This document shows positions 1 through 6,277 of a DNA stretch of 6,660 nucleotides, in pieces (position 1 is the first letter of the stretch; each line of letters starts with the position of its first letter). Origin of the DNA: an uncultured Actinomycetes bacterium (GTDB lineage: Bacteria; Actinomycetota; Thermoleophilia; Gaiellales; F1-60-MAGs149). The position numbers were made by a program, and so were the translations under genes. Under the pieces are notes generated by a model. The model saw only the letters and a program-made list of their open reading frames with translations, did not search any database and was not told the origin of the DNA. Location: the NCBI GenBank assembly GCA_903960645.1, contig CAJCBN010000005.1, forward strand, positions 1 to 6,660. Direction: 5' to 3'.

Positions 1-18
1 GTTGCGCATGCTCTCCAT
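1..18 (-). CDS. Probable first codons of a downstream gene (truncated by window edge)
   Basis: Right after the giant gene's TAG, the minus strand reads AGGAG then ATG at 18-16, opening a frame Met-Glu-Ser-Met-Arg-Asn that runs off the left edge. AGGAG (25-21) overlaps the stop codon. It lies only two bases from the first ATG, closer than usual, and eleven bases from the second ATG at 9-7, which also has GGAG (16-13) three bases before it. Either ATG could be the start. Six codons cannot show function; the call rests on the coupling geometry alone. Confidence 0.4.
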
Positions 19-20
19 GT

Positions 21-25
21 CTCCT
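21..25 (-). promoter_or_regulatory. Shine-Dalgarno overlapping the giant gene's stop codon
   Basis: The minus strand reads TAGGAG, so the TAG stop (26-24) shares its last two bases with AGGAG. A ribosome finishing the giant gene would be placed directly on this site, the usual arrangement for translational coupling to the next gene. Confidence 0.4.
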
Positions 26-3000
26 ACGGCCCCCACCGGCCGACAATCGGGTACTGCTCGTCACGGCCGTAGAACGGCGACAGGTCCGAGCGACAGTTCT
101 CGCCGCACGAGACGTCGGCGTCGAAGCGCAGCGTCCACTGGCGGCGGAGGTGGAAGTTCTGGCTAGGTAGCGGTGCGACCACACCGATCCCGTCACCGCC
201 GGAGTTGTCCCAGTCTCCCGTGACCGGGAAGTCGCCATGGCTGCCAAAGGCGATCGTGAAGTCGGGTGCTCCGAGCGTGCCGCCGCTCGCCACCTTCGCG
301 ATGGTGCTCGACAGCCACAGGTACCACTGGCCCTGCCCGCCGGGCGCGGCGGGGCCGCGATAGACGCCGATGTCGGTTACGCCGTCGGCGTTCCAATCGC
401 CCGTGACGGGACGATCGACGACGCCGTCAGGCTGGAGGCCGAAGCCCACGGGCAGAACGAACGTGATGAGGGGCTCGTTCTGCGGCCACAGCTCCCACTT
501 GAGGCGCCCGCCGATCTGGCGGCCGCCGGCATAGACGCCATCGGTCAGCTCGACGCGACCAAGATCATCGACCGTCATGCCGTCGACCGTGCTGCCGTTC
601 CAGTCGCCAACGATTGGCCACAACGCCCCGCGCGTGCCGGACCGCTCTGTCTCGGGCAGGGTGTTCCACTGCGGGGTGGCGGGCGGCTCAATCGCACCGC
701 AGAAGGTCGCCTGGCACGCGCCGCGTCGGATCGTCACCTCGCCGCCGTCGGGCTGGCGTAGGTCGTAGCGCGGAGTGTCACCACTAGTGAGCGGGCTGTA
801 CCAGACCCCGATGTCGTCGTCGCCGTCGCCGTCCCAGTCGCCAACCAAGGGCAGTGCCCGCTCGGGTGCCTGGCGGACCAGCACGCCATCCTTGGTGACG
901 CGCCCGTACTCGCGCCCGAATAAGAGCTCGCCGGGGCCGTTCGCTCGAGGAATCTCGCCCTGCACGCCGGCCGAGAACGTCCAGCGCGCCTGCGCATCCT
1001 TGCGGTTGGTCGGACCGCCAAACGCGCCGAGGGCCTCGGGCAAGCGATCGGCGCTCCACGCCTTCAACGGGGGCAGCTCCTGGCCCGCGTTAGCCGCGCG
1101 GAAGGCGCTACGGGCCTGCTCGATGAGGCGTACGGCAGCGGACCAATCAGCACCACGCAGAATCTGCGGTCGACCCGCACACGTCCAGCGGTCCGCGGTA
1201 GTGCAGGCCGCGCCAATCGCGCGATCACGAAAGTCGATGTTGCCGTTGGCGAGGTCGATCTCTCGGCGCTGGAACTGCACGACACCGCTCAGCACGTGCT
1301 CGGTAGGACAGGCCTTCGGATCCTTCCCGGCGAGGGTGATGCAGACGCGCACGTCGAGCCCAGCCGAGGCGCTACCGCGCACGGGCTCGCCACCGTTCGA
1401 CTCAACGGTATACGCCGTGCGGTACGTGATCGACTTGACCGTCGCGAACATGATCGGATCACCACTACGACCCGTCACGATCGGCCAGCGGATCTCCGGA
1501 TCGGCCGGCTTGACCGGTTGGGCCTGCTCGTCAGTGTCGTTCCAAGCGGCGTTCTGCGAGACCGCTTCGGAGGCCTTGCTGATCGGCACCTTCGAATTGA
1601 CGATGCTGATCGCGAAGCTCTTGCGGATGAAGAACAGGCGGAAGCTGCCACCGAAGCCGACCTTGTAGAGGCGATGGGTGTACGCGCTCGCCGTCTCCGG
1701 CTCCTTCAGCAGGCGGTACTCGACGTCGACCCGGCCGCTCGCGGCGGCGATGCCGAGGTTGATGCCGGCCTCGACGCCGATCTGGAACAGCGTCACGCGT
1801 CCCTCGGTGTACTCGAAGGCGGCGTTCGCGCCGAGCAGCGTCGTGCCGAGCACCTTGAAGTTGAGGCGCCCGTTGAGCCGGGCGGTCTGGACCTTGTAGT
1901 CCTTCACGTCAAGCTCGAGCAGCAGCCGACCGTCGAAGTTGATGGCGGAGAGGCCGATCTTCGCCTCGACGTCGGCGCGCAGGTAGATGTTGCCGAGGCC
2001 GCTCGCTCGGAACTCGGCGTCGACACGGGAGACATTGCCGAGGATGTTGATGCCGCCCTGCAGCTTCAGGTAGTACGTGTTGGCCGGTACGTCGATATCG
2101 AGCTGGAGGACCGTCTGCTCGAAGGCGACGGCGCCGCCGATCGCGAAGGCGCCGACGCGGATGTCGGTCTTGAGCTTGAAGTTCGTCGGCTGCTGCGGCG
2201 TGGGCAGCGTCAGCGCGGCCTGCACCTTGACTGGGACGGGGAGCGTGCCGCCGATCTGCCCGTCGAAGTCGATCGCGAAGCCGGGGGCGATCTGGCGGCT
2301 GCCGACGGTGCACCCGGTGGGCGCGAGCGTCAGCTCCATCGCGTGCGCGGCGAGCAGGCCCTTGCCGCCAAGATCGACAGCCATCCGCTGCCCCGAGGTA
2401 GTCGGCGGCTCGCCGGCGGGACGGCGAATTGCGAAGTCGAAGCAGGGATTCGTCTGGGAGATGCTGGCGGCGAGGCGAATCTGCGAGCCAGCGGTGATGC
2501 CGATCGGCGTACTCCACCGCTCGGGCAACGTCACATCCGCGTTGAACGAGAAGTACGGACTCGCTCCGATCCCGACGCTCACCTCAAGCGCGCGGATGCG
2601 GAGATCCGGAACCCCGAAGGCTCCGTTGACCTCGCCGCCTGGCGCCCGGGCTACGTCGACGCCGGCACTGATGATCGCGCCACTGGAGCTGAGCGTGATC
2701 TCGGCCATGAGCGGGGTCTCAGACGCGACGGTCGAGGCGGCCTGACTGGCGACCGTCATGTACGAGAGCTGGGCACGGGCGAGGAATCGCGTTCCCTGCG
2801 GGCCGTTCCAGTCGAACTGGAACAACACGCCGTCCATCCGCAGGTTCGAGCCGGACGCATCGCCGAACAGGATCGGCCGGTTATCGAGGGTGAACGCCAC
2901 CGTCGCGCTGAACCCCTTGCCGGCCAGGGCACCCTCGAAGCGTCCCGTGCCCTGGACGCCGATCTGCTTGGCGGACTCCGGCAGGCGGAACGCAGCCGAG

Positions 3001-6000
3001 ATCCGGACCTCGCGAGCGGCCAGCTGCAGTGGCGGGCTATTGGCCCGTGCGACGGTCACGGCCTGGCTGGCGTAGCTCACGGTGATGCCCGAGAAGTTCT
3101 CGGCGTCCGGGATGCCGGTCGGCATCTTCCGCATCTCGCCGAGCAGACAGAGGCCGACGTCGCCGCCGAACTGGCCGGTGAAGGACACCGATTGCCCAAG
3201 CACCGTGCCGGTCGCCACCAGGCCGAACCGGACACCGTCCGACGGCGTCGCCGGCTGGGTCACCGGCGTACAGAAGCCCGCGTCTTGCTCGTTCGAGATG
3301 TTGATCTGGATCGAACGGAGGTTGAGGTCCTTCGGCCCGATCTGCCCATCGCCGATGGAGCCGGCGATGGTGAACTTCAACGTCTTGAGGTTGAAGCGCG
3401 CCGTCGACTCCCAGGCGGTTGGCGTCGAGCCCTCGATCGGCAGACGCAGCGTGCCCTTGACGTCGAGCTCGAGACGGACGTCCTTGACGTCGCAGTCCTC
3501 GGGCTTCGCGGTGGCCGGACAGCGATTCGTGATGTCCGCCGCGAGGCTCGCCACCGTCAGCGCCGGCGTCGGCGTCCACCCCTCTGCCGCGCCCTTGACG
3601 CTGACCGATGTCACCGTGCCCTGCCGTTCGACCTCACCTTCGAGGTTCGTCACCGTCATGCCGGCGCCGGGCTTCCACGCGCCCTTCGCCGTGAGCGCGA
3701 AGCGCCAGTCGTCAGTGCCCGCGTACTCGCCGTCGAGCGTGAGGTCCATGAAGTTCCCCTGCTGCTCCGAGCCGACGCGCACCGTGCCGGCGGCACTGAT
3801 CCGCTCGGGGTTCCAGCGCAGCTTCAGGGCGCGGATCTCGAAGTTCTCCATCAGCCGAATCGATCCCTGTGCCTCGACGAAGATCTCGGGGTCCATCACC
3901 AGCGAGAGGCCAGAATCCTCGCTCGCGGCATCCGGATCGTCTTTCCAGGTGAAGCTCAGCGAGCCGCCGCCGTCGAGCGTGACCTGCGAGCCGTCACTCT
4001 GGCGCAGGACGCCGAGGCTCGACACCGTCGCATCGATGTCGAGCTGGCCGAGCGGTGCGAACGCACCGGCGATCGTGGCCTGTCCGCCCTGTGGGCCGGC
4101 CGCGGATTGCGCTGAGAGCTCGACGCTGATCAGGCCGCTCGTCTCGAACCGCAAGAGGGCCGGCTGGAACTTCCAGCCGTGCGGCAGGTCGAGCAGCTCG
4201 AGTCCCGTCGGCACGCGGAACTCGCCCCCGAGCGCGCGCCAGCCACCGGTCACCGTGAAGGGTGCTGTCACCCCGATCCCGCTGGGCACGGTGAACGTCG
4301 CGCCCTCCAGGATCGCACTCTCCAGGCCGGGCGCGAGCTTCAGCCATTCATCTGGTGGGCGATAGGTTCCGCCGGTGATGCGCAGGCCCTCGACCGTGAT
4401 GCTGCCGCGCACGCGCACGAAGCGGTTCTCGCCGAGCAGCACCTCGGCCTGAGTAAACGTGATCGTCGAGCCCTCACCGCAGGGGCCCGGGGAGGCGACG
4501 GCGCCGGGCCCAAGCCAGACGCCCGAGCCGTCGCCGAGGACGAAGTCCGGCGTTCCGGGCTGGTTCGGGTCGGTCGGCAACTGCTGCTGGCGGTTGGCGC
4601 CGACGAGCACCCAGTAGTCGCACAGCACCTGACTCGGAGAACTGCGGCGCGCATCACGGTCGGCGACGCGCCCGCCGAGCTTGGCGTCGAGCAGCGCGCT
4701 GGCCGCCCGTGCAGTCACCGCCGCTTGGGCGCGGACCAGCGCGGCTTCGGCGAGCAGGCGTTCGTCACTCGCACGGGTGCGGATCGCGGCGCTCGAGCCC
4801 TGCACCTGCACGAGGGTTGAGGCATCGATCGTGTCGCCGTTCTTCAGCGTCGCGCGGGCGAGGATGACGCCCGTGGCGCCCGCCAGCGCGGCGGGAACGG
4901 TGATTTGGAGGTTGTTGCCGTCGGTGCGCGCGTCGCGCAGAAGCGCCTGCGGTCCGGCCGTTACCGACCATGCCACCTTGGTGATTGCCTGGCCGGGAAC
5001 CTGGGCCCGCAGGGTCACCGTCCGCCCCGGGCGAATCGGCCTCGACCCGGTGCTCGACACGATGCTGCTGCGGATCAACGGCAGCCGCTCACCAACCAGG
5101 TTCCCTCGCTCGATCGCTGTCATCTCGGCGACGGCGTCATCGAGGCGATCGAGGCGCGGATCCATCAGCAGGATCCGCTGCGGGGTGGCGACGACCGTCG
5201 TCACCGCCGTGGCCACATCTGCCTCATCGCGCGCCGTGAACGCAAAGCGCAGGGTCGTCGGGGCCGACACGACCGGAAGGTCCACAGACATCGATTGCTG
5301 CGCTGACGCCTCGCTGTCGCGTGTCGGCCGGAGGAAGGTCGCACGGGGCGCCACGACACCCGCACAGGCGGCAAGTGTTCGTGCCTCAGCCGGCGTCGTG
5401 CAGAGCTGACGCCAATTCGTCTCCACCAGCGCTCCGGCAATGCCACTCACGCGCCCTCTGAGCACCGTGACGCTCTCTCCCGGCACATCCGTCGATGGCT
5501 GCCGCAACGCGCCCTCGCGCATGGCGCGCACCCGGAGCAGCGGCGCGGTGACCACGCGGACCCGCGAGACGTCCTTCACGGCGATCATCCCACCTTGCGG
5601 TCCGGGCTCCCGCCAGGACAGGCGCGCGACGATCGGCTGTGTGCCAACCGGCATGGTCGCAGCGCCCCGCACGTGCACGAGGATGTTCGGCCCACCCGCC
5701 GCATCAGCGATCCGCGACCGCGTGCAGATCGCCTCTCCATCGACGATCCGGCACGCCCAGCCGGGTGCCATCGCCCGGGTGATGCGAAGGTGCGGCTTGC
5801 CGCTGATCCGCACCTCAACCCCACGCGCATCCGTGATGGCCTCGCGCGCCTGCGCAACGTCGATCACGACGTCGTCGGCACCACCGGCACGCACGCTTCC
5901 CTGCGGGAAAATCAGCACCTCAAGCCCGCCACCAGTCGGGATGTTCCGCGCCTGCTGCACATACTCCGGCGCAATGCCCGAGACGGCCCCGCCACTGGCC

Positions 6001-6155
6001 AGCGCGCGGGCAAGGAGCGGGTTGGACTGCGAGATGTCAACCGAACCGGCCAGCGGCGTCCCCGACGCCATGGGCGGCGAGGACTGCTCGGCAGCGGTCG
6101 CGGCAGCTGCTCCTCCGAGGAGGAGCACGACAATGAGGAGGGCGGCGCGACGCAC
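24..6155 (-). CDS. Giant exported multidomain beta-rich protein with Ig-like domains, long beta scaffold and C-terminal FG-GAP-like repeats (2043 aa)
   Basis: I do not recognise this as a named protein. It starts at a GTG; an in-frame TAG lies only five codons upstream (6168-6170), and a later start would cut into the signal peptide. No strong Shine-Dalgarno is seen. Order by residue: signal peptide 1-22; DUF11-like domain about 78-203; Ig/PKD-like beta domains about 205-323 and 371-452; Ala-rich helical linker 462-504; cysteine-bearing segment 512-559; very long strand-rich region about 560-1520; beta domain about 1555-1660; helical stretch about 1664-1690; FG-GAP/VCBS-like repeats 1743-2043. 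There is no further clear transmembrane helix, no lipobox cysteine and no LPXTG, so it is probably secreted or held non-covalently at the surface. Its 20 cysteines form ten close couples, consistent with disulfides. No catalytic motif is evident. A structural, adhesive or lipid-bridging role is inference. The frame is intact throughout, with no frameshift. Confidence 0.93.
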   Translation of the reverse strand: MRRAALLIVVLLLGGAAAATAAEQSSPPMASGTPLAGSVDISQSNPLLARALASGGAVSGIAPEYVQQARNIPTGGGLEVLIFPQGSVRAGGADDVVIDVAQAREAITDARGVEVRISGKPHLRITRAMAPGWACRIVDGEAICTRSRIADAAGGPNILVHVRGAATMPVGTQPIVARLSWREPGPQGGMIAVKDVSRVRVVTAPLLRVRAMREGALRQPSTDVPGESVTVLRGRVSGIAGALVETNWRQLCTTPAEARTLAACAGVVAPRATFLRPTRDSEASAQQSMSVDLPVVSAPTTLRFAFTARDEADVATAVTTVVATPQRILLMDPRLDRLDDAVAEMTAIERGNLVGERLPLIRSSIVSSTGSRPIRPGRTVTLRAQVPGQAITKVAWSVTAGPQALLRDARTDGNNLQITVPAALAGATGVILARATLKNGDTIDASTLVQVQGSSAAIRTRASDERLLAEAALVRAQAAVTARAASALLDAKLGGRVADRDARRSSPSQVLCDYWVLVGANRQQQLPTDPNQPGTPDFVLGDGSGVWLGPGAVASPGPCGEGSTITFTQAEVLLGENRFVRVRGSITVEGLRITGGTYRPPDEWLKLAPGLESAILEGATFTVPSGIGVTAPFTVTGGWRALGGEFRVPTGLELLDLPHGWKFQPALLRFETSGLISVELSAQSAAGPQGGQATIAGAFAPLGQLDIDATVSSLGVLRQSDGSQVTLDGGGSLSFTWKDDPDAASEDSGLSLVMDPEIFVEAQGSIRLMENFEIRALKLRWNPERISAAGTVRVGSEQQGNFMDLTLDGEYAGTDDWRFALTAKGAWKPGAGMTVTNLEGEVERQGTVTSVSVKGAAEGWTPTPALTVASLAADITNRCPATAKPEDCDVKDVRLELDVKGTLRLPIEGSTPTAWESTARFNLKTLKFTIAGSIGDGQIGPKDLNLRSIQINISNEQDAGFCTPVTQPATPSDGVRFGLVATGTVLGQSVSFTGQFGGDVGLCLLGEMRKMPTGIPDAENFSGITVSYASQAVTVARANSPPLQLAAREVRISAAFRLPESAKQIGVQGTGRFEGALAGKGFSATVAFTLDNRPILFGDASGSNLRMDGVLFQFDWNGPQGTRFLARAQLSYMTVASQAASTVASETPLMAEITLSSSGAIISAGVDVARAPGGEVNGAFGVPDLRIRALEVSVGIGASPYFSFNADVTLPERWSTPIGITAGSQIRLAASISQTNPCFDFAIRRPAGEPPTTSGQRMAVDLGGKGLLAAHAMELTLAPTGCTVGSRQIAPGFAIDFDGQIGGTLPVPVKVQAALTLPTPQQPTNFKLKTDIRVGAFAIGGAVAFEQTVLQLDIDVPANTYYLKLQGGINILGNVSRVDAEFRASGLGNIYLRADVEAKIGLSAINFDGRLLLELDVKDYKVQTARLNGRLNFKVLGTTLLGANAAFEYTEGRVTLFQIGVEAGINLGIAAASGRVDVEYRLLKEPETASAYTHRLYKVGFGGSFRLFFIRKSFAISIVNSKVPISKASEAVSQNAAWNDTDEQAQPVKPADPEIRWPIVTGRSGDPIMFATVKSITYRTAYTVESNGGEPVRGSASAGLDVRVCITLAGKDPKACPTEHVLSGVVQFQRREIDLANGNIDFRDRAIGAACTTADRWTCAGRPQILRGADWSAAVRLIEQARSAFRAANAGQELPPLKAWSADRLPEALGAFGGPTNRKDAQARWTFSAGVQGEIPRANGPGELLFGREYGRVTKDGVLVRQAPERALPLVGDWDGDGDDDIGVWYSPLTSGDTPRYDLRQPDGGEVTIRRGACQATFCGAIEPPATPQWNTLPETERSGTRGALWPIVGDWNGSTVDGMTVDDLGRVELTDGVYAGGRQIGGRLKWELWPQNEPLITFVLPVGFGLQPDGVVDRPVTGDWNADGVTDIGVYRGPAAPGGQGQWYLWLSSTIAKVASGGTLGAPDFTIAFGSHGDFPVTGDWDNSGGDGIGVVAPLPSQNFHLRRQWTLRFDADVSCGENCRSDLSPFYGRDEQYPIVGRWGP
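27..929 (-). repeat. C-terminal FG-GAP/VCBS-like repeat domain (four repeats plus a closing half-repeat)
   Basis: Residues 1743-2043 contain Gly-Asp-Trp followed by an Asp/Asn/Gly-rich loop and Ile-Gly-Val at four sites: G1772, G1850, G1919 and G1980. A final Gly-Arg-Trp at G2039 ends the protein four residues later. Repeats 1 and 3 keep the acidic Dx[D/N]xDG loop expected to bind calcium; repeat 4 has Ser in place of the third acidic residue; repeat 2 is the most diverged. Aromatic strands and an Phe/Tyr-Gly motif precede most Gly-Asp-Trp sites (Phe-Gly at 1746 and 1970, Tyr-Gly at 2029). In the family these repeats form blades of a beta-propeller in extracellular proteins. Two small Cys couples (1814/1819 and 2017/2021) sit between repeats. 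Confidence 0.82.
1596..4478 (-). other. About 950-residue strand-rich scaffold, AsmA/TamB-like in appearance
   Basis: Residues about 560-1520 consist almost wholly of short amphipathic strands with alternating hydrophobic and polar residues, joined by Gly, Asn and Asp turns, with few predicted helices. The pattern is most regular at 1361-1482, where about ten strands follow each other with Gly-Asn or Asp-Gly turns. A strand motif of the form Leu/Phe-x-Ile/Leu-Arg/Lys-x-Leu/Ile recurs at 772, 921, 944 and 1185. This looks like the repeating-beta-groove proteins (AsmA, TamB, YhdP class), but those are normally anchored by an N-terminal transmembrane helix and lack Ig and FG-GAP modules. A beta-solenoid or stacked beta-sandwiches would look similar. 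No enzymatic motif is seen. Confidence 0.45.
4644..4772 (-). other. Alanine-rich helical linker in the giant protein
   Basis: Residues 462-504 are dominated by Ala, Leu, Arg, Glu and Asp with no proline, and hydrophobics recur every three to four positions, as in an amphipathic helix or short coiled coil. It is the longest helical stretch in an otherwise beta-rich protein and separates the Ig-like N-terminal third from the long beta scaffold, so it may be a hinge or an oligomerisation segment. Confidence 0.55.
4800..5543 (-). other. Two further Ig/PKD-like beta domains with a helical connector
   Basis: Residues about 205-323 and 371-452 are runs of alternating hydrophobic strands. Each has the layout of an Ig- or PKD-like domain: a Pro-Gly turn, a Val-Thr-Val/Leu strand, a central Trp (W248 and W396), and a final valine-rich strand ending near residues 322 and 451. 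The first contains the couple C252/C264 in an inserted loop. A charged helix (about 332-352) connects them. The domain type is judged from pattern only and could be another beta-sandwich family. Confidence 0.5.
5547..5924 (-). other. DUF11-like Ig-fold domain
   Basis: Residues about 78-203 carry the pattern typical of DUF11 and related conserved-repeat domains of bacterial surface proteins: a strand pair ending in Gly-Trp-x-Cys (G132, W133, C135), a turn, then a second Cys (C144) before a Thr/Arg segment, followed by a hydrophobic strand (157-163) and a Pro-Gly-containing stretch. The Cys135-Cys144 couple matches the family's usual hairpin. In the family such domains act as spacers or stalks. 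Confidence 0.6.
6090..6155 (-). other. Sec signal peptide of the giant protein
   Basis: Residues 1-22 show a basic start (Met-Arg-Arg), a hydrophobic core of Ala, Leu, Ile and Val (residues 4-13), two glycines, and an alanine-rich end with candidate signal peptidase I sites after Ala21 (Ala-Thr-Ala) or Ala22. A polar, Ser/Pro-rich mature N-terminus follows. There is no Cys at the cleavage site, so it is not a lipoprotein, and no twin-arginine motif with the Tat consensus (the two arginines abut the core directly). Confidence 0.88.
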
Positions 6156-6277
6156 GGGTGCATGAGCCTAACAGAGTCCTTGCCTCACTATTAGAAGACG
6201 AAACCCGGCCTACCCTGGCTCTGCAGAGACCCGCAACCGCGTATCAGCCATAGCTCGTCACATGATTCGGCGAGCGA
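6156..6277. other. Intergenic spacer between the HEPN-type gene and the giant gene
   Basis: The spacer is 122 bases long and has no open frame worth calling. It contains a 10-base perfect palindrome, CTCTGCAGAG (6219-6228), without a following T-run, and one AT-richer patch (6187-6198) that on the minus strand reads TTCTAATAG. That patch could hold a -10 element about 30 bases before the GTG, but I found no matching -35 box. The leader for the giant gene probably lies here. Confidence 0.7.

Noticed and set aside
1596..1670. Hydrophobic stretch around residues 1496-1519 as a transmembrane helix.
   Set aside because: It is interrupted by Lys and Arg residues and by Gly-Gly, and it continues the alternating strand pattern of the scaffold, so it reads as beta strands.
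1296..4115. A 939-codon open frame on the plus strand, fully antisense to the giant gene.
   Set aside because: Its codons align exactly with those of the giant gene, so stops in it can arise only from sense TTA, CTA or TCA, all rare in GC-rich genomes. Its product is a low-complexity mix of Arg, Asp, Glu, Ala and Leu without domain character. The shorter plus-strand frames at 237-761, 4179-4820 and 5595-6194 are in the same register and have the same explanation.
5912..6163. ATG at 6163-6161 as the start of a small minus-strand gene (83 codons) overlapping the giant gene's beginning.
   Set aside because: It is out of frame with the giant gene. Its Ser/Arg/Pro-rich product has no domain character, and the competing frame encodes a clear signal peptide.
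6187..6198. AT-richer patch reading TTCTAATAG on the minus strand as a -10 promoter element.
   Set aside because: No plausible -35 box lies at 16-18 bases, and a single loose hexamer is expected by chance; noted in the spacer entry only.
6219..6228. Palindrome CTCTGCAGAG in the spacer as a terminator for the HEPN-type gene or as an operator.
   Set aside because: The stem is too short, extends only with a bulge, has no T-run after it on the minus strand, and no second copy is present nearby.
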